This document shows, piece by piece, positions 54,199-61,742 of a stretch of DNA of 64,000 bases (position 1 is its first letter; every line of letters begins with the position of its first letter). A model generated the notes under the pieces. It saw only the letters and a program-made list of their open reading frames with translations, ran no database searches and was not told the DNA's origin. The DNA is from Streptomyces sp. NBC_01235 (lineage in GTDB: Bacteria; Actinomycetota; Actinomycetes; Streptomycetales; Streptomycetaceae), in the NCBI RefSeq assembly GCF_035989285.1, contig NZ_CP108513.1:2170001-2234000 (forward strand). The letters are read 5' to 3'. Both the position numbers and the translations under genes were made by a program.

Positions 54199-55671
54199 AT
54201 GGCACGACACGAGCAGGTCCCCACCGTGAGTGGTGAAAGACGAAGGGCGGAGGTCGTGGACCAGCCGCGGCATCTGCAGGGCAACATGGGCGTCGGCGAG
54301 CTCGCCATGAGCGTACTCGCGTTCTCCGCGCCGCTGACCACGGTGGCGGGGTTCATCCCGGTGCTGCTGATGTTCGGCGGCAAGACCGGGCCGGCGATCT
54401 ACATCGTGGCCACGGTCATACTCCTGGCCTTCTGTGTGGGCTTCACCGTGATGGGCCGTACCGTTCCGAACCCCGGCGGCTTCTACGCCTTCGTGACACA
54501 GGGACTCGGCCGCTCGGCCGGTCTGGGCGGCGCGCTCCTGGCGACCTTCGGCTACTTCATGATCGGGTTCTTCGCCCCACCGTTCTTCGCCATCACCATC
54601 CAGGGCTACGTGGAGAAGAACCTCGGCGGTCCCCACATCGGCTGGGGCTGGTATGCGCTGGCGATCGTCGCGGTGACCACCGCTCTCGCCTACCGGCGCA
54701 TCGACCTCTCGGCGAAGGTGCTGACCGCGGTCATGGTGCTCGAGGTCATAGTCGTCGTCATCTTCGATGTCGCGTCGTTCGCGCACGGGGCCCCGTCCGG
54801 CGCGGGGGGCGCCTCGCTGAGCCTGCCGTGGGTCACCGACCCCAACATCGGTGTCGCCCTCCTGTTCGTGGTCGGCAACTTCTTCGGTTTCGAGGCGACC
54901 GTTATCTTCCGCGAGGAGGTCAAGGACCCCGACAGGACCATCCCGCGGGCCACCTACCTGTCCGTGGCGGGCATCGGCGTCTTCTACGCCCTGGCCGCGT
55001 GGGCCTACATCGCCTTCACCGGCGCGGACAAGGCTCAGGCGGCCGCCACGGCCAACATGGGCGGGATGTTCACCGACGCGATGACCGCGCTGGTCGGCAA
55101 GACCGTGGTGGACGTCGTCACCGTCCTGCTGATGACCTCGATCCTGGCGTCGATGCTGTCCATCCACAACGTCACGGCGCGGTACATGCACTCCCTCGGT
55201 ACCGACGGTGTGGTGCCGACGGCACTGGGCAAGGTGCACCCCAAGCACGGCTCGCCCTACGCGGCCGCGTCCATCATCGGTGCGCTGTGGGCGATCGGCG
55301 TGGTCCTGTTCGTGGCGCTGGGCAGCGACCCGAACGTCCTGTACGCACGTGCCTCCGGAATCGGTTCCTTCGCGATCCTGCTGCTCCTGTTCGCGGCCAG
55401 TGTGGCGGTGTTCTTCTACTTCCGCCACAACCCGTCCTCCCAGCCCGTGTGGAAGACAGCGGTGGCACCAATCCTGTCGGCCGCCGGAATCGGCGTGGTC
55501 GCGTACCTCGCGGTGACGAACTACTCGGACCTGCTCGGCGGCTCCGGCTTCTTCACCTCGTTCTTCCTGTTCTTCACGTTCGCCCTGTTCCTCGCCGGGA
55601 TGGCCTACGCACGCGTTCTGCGTCGCCGACGCCCCGAGGTCTATCAGCGCATCGGCCGCCAGGAACTGTGA
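54199..55671 (+). CDS. APC-family amino acid/amine permease
   Basis: The 490-residue protein has about 12 membrane segments and the APC opening (LQGNMGVGELAMSVLAFSAP, FGGKTGPAIYIV, PGGFYAFVTQGLG). GNFFGFEATVIFREEVKDPD follows in the sixth segment and HPKHGSPYAA after the eighth. CAGGAAGAG precedes the ATG. It is a paralogue of the permease at 61.7 kb, sharing this layout and the ending RRxRPEVY. It probably imports an amine, amino acid or related organic compound used by this cluster. Confidence 0.9.
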   Translation: MARHEQVPTVSGERRRAEVVDQPRHLQGNMGVGELAMSVLAFSAPLTTVAGFIPVLLMFGGKTGPAIYIVATVILLAFCVGFTVMGRTVPNPGGFYAFVTQGLGRSAGLGGALLATFGYFMIGFFAPPFFAITIQGYVEKNLGGPHIGWGWYALAIVAVTTALAYRRIDLSAKVLTAVMVLEVIVVVIFDVASFAHGAPSGAGGASLSLPWVTDPNIGVALLFVVGNFFGFEATVIFREEVKDPDRTIPRATYLSVAGIGVFYALAAWAYIAFTGADKAQAAATANMGGMFTDAMTALVGKTVVDVVTVLLMTSILASMLSIHNVTARYMHSLGTDGVVPTALGKVHPKHGSPYAAASIIGALWAIGVVLFVALGSDPNVLYARASGIGSFAILLLLFAASVAVFFYFRHNPSSQPVWKTAVAPILSAAGIGVVAYLAVTNYSDLLGGSGFFTSFFLFFTFALFLAGMAYARVLRRRRPEVYQRIGRQEL

Positions 55672-55751
55672 CGACCTCCCTCTGACGGCGGCCGGCCGAC
55701 CTCGATCAAGCAATCACGCCCTTCGCCCGACCGGGGTCGGCACCCGCCTTC

Positions 55752-55774
55752 TATACTTACGACCGTTAGTTAGT
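55752..55774. promoter_or_regulatory. -10 box overlapped by regulon operator, copy 4
   Basis: TATACT (55752-55757) is a good -10 element. The operator ACTTACGACCGTTAGTTAGT (55755-55774) overlaps it and aligns without gaps to the other copies. A repressor here would block the reductase-flavodoxin-P450 operon directly. Confidence 0.65.
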
Positions 55775-55824
55775 CACGCGTTTCATCGCACCTGTCGAAC
55801 CCTTCCGCAGCAACCGAGGTAGCC

Positions 55825-57102
55825 ATGAAAACTCCGGCACAGACAGCGCACGCGATCCCGTTCCGGGTCGCGGTCGTCGGCGCCGGCCCCAGCGGGTGTT
55901 ACGCGGCCCAGGCTCTGCGCAAGGGGCAGCCGGACGTCGAGATCGCCGTCTTCGACTCGCTGCCGACGCCGTTCGGGCTGGTCCGGTACGGCATAGCACC
56001 GGACCACCAGGGCGCCAAAGCGGTGTCGCGGCAGTTCGAGCGGGTCTTCGGACAGCCGGGAGTGGAGTTCGTCGGGAACGTGTCCATCGGGATCGACATC
56101 GACTTCGAGTCCCTTCTCGAGAACTTCCACGCGGTGGTGCTCGCGACCGGGCTGGGGGCGGACCGGCAACTGGACATCGACCTGGATCCGGACGCCCGGG
56201 TCGTAGGCGCAGGAGATCTCGTCCGGCTGTTGAACTCGGACCCGGACGCCCGCCTGCGTCACCGGCGAGCCGGTCTCGAAAGCCTCGGTGCCGAAGTCGT
56301 GATCCTCGGCACCGGGAACGTCGCGGTGGATGTCGCACGACTGCTGTCGAAGTCCGACCTGGACTTCATCGCGTCCGACGTCGACGACGACGCACTGCGC
56401 GCAGTGGCGCCGAGCCCCGTACGGACCATTCACATCCTGGGGCGGTGTCAGTCCCATCTGGCCAAGTGGGACGCGTCGATGGTGAAGGAACTCGCCCAAG
56501 TCGTCGGCGTCCAGGTGAGCGTCGACGGCACGCCCTTGCTCCATGAGCCCACGATGTCCCCGCGCACGACGGTGAACGTGCGGTTCCAACAGGTGCCGAC
56601 CTCCATTCGGCGGCACGACGGCCGCATCCGCGTGACGACGCACCGTACAGGCGACAGCGACCTGGTCGACCATCTCGACGCCGACACCGTCATCACGGCG
56701 CTCGGGTTCGACACCTCTTCGGCACAGCTGGCGCAGTTCGCCGGCCTTGAGGCTCCGAACGTCTTCCGGGTGGGCGGTCCGGCCACCGGCCGCCTGGGCA
56801 ACCTGGCGGAGAACCGGAAGCTGGCGGCAGACACGGCGAAGGGCGTCCTCGCCTTCCTGCGCGGCCAGGAACCGCGGCACCGTCCGGGCCTGGACGGGCT
56901 CCGCGGCCACCTGCCCGCCTCGACCGTGAGCTTCCAGGCATGGCAGCGCATCGACGACGCCGAGATCCGGCGTGCCCGGCCCGACAGGTGCCGTACCAAG
57001 TTCACTACCCGGGACGGACTCCTCGCCGCAGCGGCGGGTTCCGATGCCCTGCCTTCCATCCCGCTGGCCACTACTGGGCCACCGGCAACACAGGAGAAGT
57101 GA
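55825..57102 (+). CDS. FAD/NADP-dependent reductase, adrenodoxin-reductase/FprA-like
   Basis: The 425-residue flavoprotein has the FAD motif VAVVGAGPSGCYAAQALRKG, PTPFGLVRYGIAPDHQG (the adrenodoxin-reductase signature) and the NADP motif VILGTGNVAVDVARLL. Near the C-terminus the usual G-W-x-K-R-G-P-x-G-x-I-G-T-N flavin/NADP segment is changed to RVGGPATGRLGNLAENR. A tail of about 80 residues follows that I cannot place. The flavodoxin start lies one base after its stop, and the P450 follows. It should transfer electrons from NADPH to the flavodoxin, as XplB does for XplA. Confidence 0.88.
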   Translation: MKTPAQTAHAIPFRVAVVGAGPSGCYAAQALRKGQPDVEIAVFDSLPTPFGLVRYGIAPDHQGAKAVSRQFERVFGQPGVEFVGNVSIGIDIDFESLLENFHAVVLATGLGADRQLDIDLDPDARVVGAGDLVRLLNSDPDARLRHRRAGLESLGAEVVILGTGNVAVDVARLLSKSDLDFIASDVDDDALRAVAPSPVRTIHILGRCQSHLAKWDASMVKELAQVVGVQVSVDGTPLLHEPTMSPRTTVNVRFQQVPTSIRRHDGRIRVTTHRTGDSDLVDHLDADTVITALGFDTSSAQLAQFAGLEAPNVFRVGGPATGRLGNLAENRKLAADTAKGVLAFLRGQEPRHRPGLDGLRGHLPASTVSFQAWQRIDDAEIRRARPDRCRTKFTTRDGLLAAAAGSDALPSIPLATTGPPATQEK

Positions 57103-57103
57103 A

Positions 57104-57556
57104 ATGACTGTCGTACACGTCCTGTTCGGGACCGAGTCGGGCAACGCCGAAATGGTCGCGGACGACATCGCTGCCGCCTTCGGCGACCAGGGATTCGAGA
57201 CCGTCACCGCGGAGCTGACCGACGTCGAGGTTTCCGACCTGGCCGACATGCACATCGCGGTGTTCGTCAGTTCCACCTACGGGGAGGGTGGACTGCCGGA
57301 GACTGCTGCGCCCTTCTACGACGCCCTCATGGCGGAGCGCCCCGACCTGACCGGTGTGAGGTTCGCGGCGTTCGGACTCGGCGACAGCGTCTACGAGACG
57401 TTCAACAACGCGATCGAGACCCTCCGCACGGCGCTCCTGGAGCTCGGCGCGGAACAGATCGGAACCACGGCCAGGCACGACGCGGCCTCGACCACCCCCG
57501 CCACGGAACTCGCCGAGGCATGGGCCCGTGACCTCCTGGCCCTCATGCCCGCCTGA
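57104..57556 (+). CDS. flavodoxin (FMN)
   Basis: The 150-residue protein has the FMN phosphate loop FGTESGNAEMVADD at the N-terminus. The two isoalloxazine-contact regions follow: SSTYGEGGLPETAAPFYDAL and AAFGLGDSVYETFNN. Length and motifs are those of short-chain flavodoxins or the flavodoxin domain of fused P450 systems. CAGGAGAAG precedes the ATG. Its place between an adrenodoxin-reductase-like flavoprotein and a P450 shows it is the P450's electron donor instead of a ferredoxin. Confidence 0.93.
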   Translation: MTVVHVLFGTESGNAEMVADDIAAAFGDQGFETVTAELTDVEVSDLADMHIAVFVSSTYGEGGLPETAAPFYDALMAERPDLTGVRFAAFGLGDSVYETFNNAIETLRTALLELGAEQIGTTARHDAASTTPATELAEAWARDLLALMPA

Positions 57557-57605
57557 CGCTGCCTCGGCCTGCCCAGATTCGCCAGATTCGAAGGAGTGAC
57601 CGCAG

Positions 57606-58817
57606 ATGAGCTTGACCATCGAGGACGCCTCGGCGCTGTTCCCGTGGAACGACGAGGGATTCCGGGCCGACCCGTACCCGGCCTACGAGCGGGCGCGGGC
57701 GATCGCGCCGGTGCACCGGACCACGGAGAACACGTATGTGGTGCTGAACCACGCGGACACCATGCACAACGCGAAACTGCCCTGTATGCGGATCGCGGAG
57801 CCGCCCTCCTTCGCCGCCCCCGGCGGGCCGCCGCACCCGTGGACCGCGTTCGACAACACGGTCCTGTCGAAGGACGCACCGGAGCACACCAGGATGCGAC
57901 GCCTGACGAACCGCTGGCTGACGCCGAAGATGATCGGCACCTGGGCCCGGTCGACGCATGACTTCACGGCCGAGGCGCTCGACCGGCTCACCCCGGGCGA
58001 GGTGGTGGACGCCCACTTCGACCTCGGCGTGATGCCGACCCACCTCACGATGTGTCGCATCCTCGACATGCCCGTCGGTGACGTGGAGGGGATGTTCTGG
58101 GCCCTGTGGGACGCGATGCTCATCAACGCGACCGCACCGGGCGAGGGCATCCACGCCAGATCACTGGCCGGCATGAACTTCATGTTCGCCGAGACGGAGC
58201 GGTACGTGCGAGAGAAGCAGAGCGCGGAGGAGCCCGGAAACGGGCTGGTCGACGAGCTCCTCGCGGCCCACTCGCGCGGTGAGCTCACCTGGCGCGAAGT
58301 CCTGGAGACCACCGTCCTGCTGTACATGTCGGGCGGCCCGAACCCCGCCTACCTCATCGGTGCCGGATTCAAGCTGTTCGCCGAACGACCGGACCTGATG
58401 GCGGAGTTCGGGCAGCGGCCGGAGATCCGGGACGCCTTCATCAACGAGCTGGCACGGCTGAACCCGGTGGAACTCATCATCACGCGCTTCCCGAACGAGG
58501 ACATCGAGATCCAGGGCGTGCGGATCCCGGCCGGCTCGTGCATCAAGTACCCGATCGGCGCCGCGAACCGGGACCCCGCTGTATTCGAGAAGCCCGACGA
58601 GTTCGACTACAACCGTCCACCGGAGGCAAGCCGGAACCTCACTTTCGGGCTCGGTACCCACGCCTGCGCCGGGCAGTTGCTGGCACGGGCCGAGACCAGT
58701 GTGATCCTCGGCCTCGTCGCCGAGCGGTACTCCTCGGTCGAACTCGTCGGCGAGCCCTCCGAGGTCCGCACCGATCGTCTGGTCGCGTTCGACAAGCTGC
58801 CCGTCCGGCTGACGTGA
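57606..58817 (+). CDS. cytochrome P450 lacking the I-helix acid-alcohol pair
   Basis: The 403-residue P450 has the ExxR motif E281-R284 (NELARL) and the haem loop FGLGTHACAGQ with C354. In the I-helix, where A-G-x-(D/E)-T-T is expected, it has S-G-G-P245-N246-P247 (YMSGGPNPAYLIGAG). The proton-relay acid is Pro and the threonine is Asn. P450cin has Asn at the Thr position and XplA lacks the pair altogether; both use flavodoxin partners. AAGGAG precedes the ATG. It is the third gene of the reductase-flavodoxin-P450 operon. It probably oxidises an oxygen-containing or otherwise self-assisting substrate, or is a reductive P450. Confidence 0.92.
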   Translation: MSLTIEDASALFPWNDEGFRADPYPAYERARAIAPVHRTTENTYVVLNHADTMHNAKLPCMRIAEPPSFAAPGGPPHPWTAFDNTVLSKDAPEHTRMRRLTNRWLTPKMIGTWARSTHDFTAEALDRLTPGEVVDAHFDLGVMPTHLTMCRILDMPVGDVEGMFWALWDAMLINATAPGEGIHARSLAGMNFMFAETERYVREKQSAEEPGNGLVDELLAAHSRGELTWREVLETTVLLYMSGGPNPAYLIGAGFKLFAERPDLMAEFGQRPEIRDAFINELARLNPVELIITRFPNEDIEIQGVRIPAGSCIKYPIGAANRDPAVFEKPDEFDYNRPPEASRNLTFGLGTHACAGQLLARAETSVILGLVAERYSSVELVGEPSEVRTDRLVAFDKLPVRLT

Positions 58818-58819
58818 GC

Positions 58820-59141
58820 CGGACCGTCGGCCGGGGCGGCCGTCGGCGTCCCGGTCCTCCCAGATGTCGTCGCGATAGACGGCCATGTGGTCGTGGAATC
58901 AGGCTTCCGGGAAGAGGGCTGCGTTCAGGGTGTGGTCCGGGTGGTGATGGCTGAAGACCACGTCGGTCACCTCCTGGGGCGCAATGCCGAATTCGGCGAG
59001 CGGGCCGAGGATGAGCCGACGGTCCGCGACCATGCCGGGGTCGACGACGACCACCGCGTCACTCTCGGTGGGCAGGGTAACGGTGCTGGCGACGCGGTCG
59101 TGGGCGTAGCCGGTGGTCAGGACAGGAATCATGGCGGGCAT
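58820..59141 (-). pseudogene. metallo-beta-lactamase-fold hydrolase, nonsense mutation and truncation
   Basis: From an ATG with AGGAG upstream it reads VVVVDPGMVADRRLIL and VTDVVFSHHHPDHTLNAALF (the H-x-H-x-D-H metal motif). A TGA at 58901-58899 then follows. Past it the same frame continues with family-like sequence (FHDHMAVYRDDIWEDRDADG). A single CGA-to-TGA change would explain the stop. The frame then meets the P450 3' end, so the rest of the roughly 250-residue family is gone as well. Confidence 0.7.
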
Positions 59142-59204
59142 AAGCGGCTCCTGGGATCTGGTCGTCGTGGGGACTGCACGACTGGGAGGTCTTGTGCGCT
59201 TCCC

Positions 59205-59816
59205 TCAGTGGTCGAGCAGGTCACGGAAGCCGGTGAGCAGGGCGTGCAGGCCGATGTCGAAAGCACGCGCGGCCCGGCTCTGATCGGTGGGTGTGTGGTC
59301 GAGGGCGATGCTGAGGTGTGGGACGGTGTCGCGGGCGACGTCGGAGAGCATCACGGAGGGCGCCACCAGGTCGAGGGCGGAGCCGAGGACAAAGCTCTCC
59401 AGGGCGGTGATCACAGGCATGACCTGGCCCTCGGCGAATCCGCCTGTGAGGAGGAGTTCGGCGACCTTTTCGTACATCGTGTGCATGAAGGGTTCGGCGA
59501 GTGGTGCGGTGGCGAGCAGGGGGACCGCTCCCGGGTGGGCGGCGAAGGCGGAGAGGTAGGTGCGTGCCCAGTCCTCCAGGCCTCGGTCCCAGGGTTGTGA
59601 CCAGTCCTTGTCGCCGCCGGTCGTGAGCACGAGTTCTTCGCGCATGAGGGAGATGATCTCGTCCCGCCCGGACACGTGGTGGTAGAGCGCGGAGGGTGCC
59701 ACGCCGAGAGCCGTGGCGAGGGCGGGGATGGTCAGGGTGCCCTTCTCGTCGGCCAGTGCCAATGCTGCGGCACCAATGCGCCGACGGTCGAGTAGGGGGG
59801 TGCGTGGCCGTGCCAC
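59205..59816 (-). CDS. TetR-family transcriptional regulator
   Basis: The 203-residue protein has a TetR helix-turn-helix (RRRIGAAALALADEKGTLTI then PALATALGVAPSALYHHVSG) and a TetR_C-type helical domain. It is divergent from the amidohydrolase/permease pair. Two similar dyads 60 bases apart lie between them, so autorepression and control of those genes are likely. Confidence 0.9.
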   Translation of the reverse strand: MARPRTPLLDRRRIGAAALALADEKGTLTIPALATALGVAPSALYHHVSGRDEIISLMREELVLTTGGDKDWSQPWDRGLEDWARTYLSAFAAHPGAVPLLATAPLAEPFMHTMYEKVAELLLTGGFAEGQVMPVITALESFVLGSALDLVAPSVMLSDVARDTVPHLSIALDHTPTDQSRAARAFDIGLHALLTGFRDLLDH

Positions 59817-59886
59817 GGGCGCTCCTCGCTGTTGTGTCGCGGGTCCGAGCCTGTCGGAGCACTCAGCCCTCGCCGTAACCCAGACG

Positions 59887-59907
59887 TTACCGAATGCCTT
59901 TCAGTAA
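59887..59907. promoter_or_regulatory. TetR operator, upstream copy
   Basis: TTACCGAATG, central C, CTTTCAGTAA: a 21-bp palindrome with 8 of 10 pairs matching. It lies 71 bases from the TetR start. Confidence 0.6.
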
Positions 59908-59948
59908 AACTCTTCCCGTTATCACGGGCGGCGTCTACATTACCCGAA

Positions 59949-59968
59949 ACCGAACGCCTTTCAATTAA
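59949..59968. promoter_or_regulatory. TetR operator, downstream copy
   Basis: ACCGAACGCCTTTCAATTAA repeats the first copy in the same orientation exactly 60 bases away (17 of 20 bases identical). It lies 34 bases before the amidohydrolase start. Confidence 0.6.
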
Positions 59969-60001
59969 GCGGTCGGGTGAGAGAAGGGCGCCGTCACACC
60001 C

Positions 60002-61657
60002 ATGCATGCCGACATCGTCTTCACCGGCGGGACCGTCCGTACGGGAGCCTCGGACGCCCTCGTCCACGAGGCCCTCGCCGTCGTGGACGGCCGGATCAGC
60101 GCCCTGGGGGCGGCTGCGCTGGCCGCCCGGGGTCCTCACACCACCGTCGTCGATCTGGCGGGCGGCGCACTGCTCCCCGCCTTCGGCGACAGCCATGTGC
60201 ATCCCGTGATGGGCGGGCTGGGACTGCGTGGGGTTCCGGTCCGGGACCGTGAAAGCGCCGAGGACATCGTCGAGGCCGTACGGCACTGGGCCGCAGAGCA
60301 CCCCGAAGCCGAGTGGATCAGCGGCGACGGCTTCGACCCGTGGCTGGCACCCGACGGCCGGTTCGACGCACGGTGGCTGGACGCCGCCGTCCCCGACCGC
60401 CCTGTCGTCCTGCGCACCATGGACCACCACACGGCCTGGGTGAACAGCGAGGCGCTGCGCCGCGCCGGGTACACGGCAAACACCCCCGATCCCGACGGCG
60501 GCGAGATCCTGCGCCGGGAGGGATCCAGTCAACCGCTGGGGACCCTGCGCGAGTTCGGCGCACTGAGCCCCGTACTCGCCCTCATCCCCCCGGCGTCCCA
60601 CGAGGCGCAGGTGGCCGCGCTGCGGGAGGCCGCTGCCCGGTTCGCCGCCGCTGGGGTGACCTGGGTGCAGGATGCCTGGGTCGAACCGCACCACGTCGAC
60701 GTCTGGATCGCCGCCGCGACCACGGAGCCGGGTCTGCCCGTCCGCGCCGACCTCGCCTTCACTCTGGAACCCGACGGCTGGCGCGAGCGGATCGCCCGTT
60801 TCGCGGCCGACCGGGACCGCGTGGAGAGCGCGGCGCCCGGACTGCTCACCGCCCGTACCGTCAAATTCTTCGCCGACGGCGTCATCGAGTCGGGCACCGC
60901 CGCCCTGCTGGAGCCCTACACCGACTGCGCGCACTCGCACGGCATCGCCAACTGGTCGTCCCGGGAACTCACCGAGGCCGTCACCGCGGTGGACGCGCTC
61001 GGATTCCGGCCACACATCCACGCCATCGGCGACGGCGGGGTCCGCACCGCCCTCGACGTCATCGAGGCCGCGGCCCGGATCAACGGCCCCCGCAACCGCC
61101 GCCCCGTCATCGCCCACGCCCAGCTGATCCACCCCACCGACCTGCCGCGCTTCGCCGAACTCGGGGTGATCGCCAGCCTCCAGCCGCTGTGGGCCCAGTC
61201 GGACCCTCTGATGACCGAGCTCACCCTGCCGAGGATCGGCCCCGAGCGCGGCAGGCGGCAGTACCAGATCGCCGCCCTGCTCGCCTCCGGTGCCCGGGTC
61301 TCCTTCGGCAGTGACTGGCCGGTCACCGCCCATGAGCCACTGCGGGGCATCGCCACCGCCGTGACCCGCCAGACGCCCGACGGGACCCCCGACGGCGGCT
61401 GGCTCCCCGAGGAGCGGATCGACATCGAGACCGCTCTGACCGCCTACTCCGCCGGATGCGCCCATCAGGCGTTCGAGGAGAAGGAATGGGGCGTCCTGCG
61501 CCCCGGCATGCGCGCCGACCTGGTGCATCTCGCCGCCGACCCGGTCGAGACCGCACCTGCCGCGCTCGCGGGCCTGCCCGTCCTGGGCACCTGGCTCGCC
61601 GGTCGGCCCACCCACCTGGCCGCCCCTTCCGAACACGTTCCCGCCGGGAGACGATAG
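60002..61657 (+). CDS. metal-dependent amidohydrolase, YtcJ-like
   Basis: The 551-residue amidohydrolase has a composite N-terminal beta-sandwich (HADIVFTGGTVRTG, then ALLPAFGDSHVHPVMGGLGL with the H-x-H metal pair). Later metal/catalytic positions are HIHAIGDGGVRTALDV, IAHAQLIHP and FGSDWPVTAHEPL (terminal Asp). YtcJ/AtzF-like enzymes hydrolyse amide or formamide-like bonds of small N-containing compounds. It is followed after 85 bases by an APC permease on the same strand, so import and hydrolysis of a nitrogenous substrate are the likely joint role. Two TetR operators precede it. Confidence 0.88.
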   Translation: MHADIVFTGGTVRTGASDALVHEALAVVDGRISALGAAALAARGPHTTVVDLAGGALLPAFGDSHVHPVMGGLGLRGVPVRDRESAEDIVEAVRHWAAEHPEAEWISGDGFDPWLAPDGRFDARWLDAAVPDRPVVLRTMDHHTAWVNSEALRRAGYTANTPDPDGGEILRREGSSQPLGTLREFGALSPVLALIPPASHEAQVAALREAAARFAAAGVTWVQDAWVEPHHVDVWIAAATTEPGLPVRADLAFTLEPDGWRERIARFAADRDRVESAAPGLLTARTVKFFADGVIESGTAALLEPYTDCAHSHGIANWSSRELTEAVTAVDALGFRPHIHAIGDGGVRTALDVIEAAARINGPRNRRPVIAHAQLIHPTDLPRFAELGVIASLQPLWAQSDPLMTELTLPRIGPERGRRQYQIAALLASGARVSFGSDWPVTAHEPLRGIATAVTRQTPDGTPDGGWLPEERIDIETALTAYSAGCAHQAFEEKEWGVLRPGMRADLVHLAADPVETAPAALAGLPVLGTWLAGRPTHLAAPSEHVPAGRR

Positions 61658-61742
61658 CCGTCCGTCGTCGCCACGACCGGCCCCGCGTGTCCGGGACACC
61701 ACGCTCCCTCCCTCGATCACACGTATCACGCGGAGACCTTCC

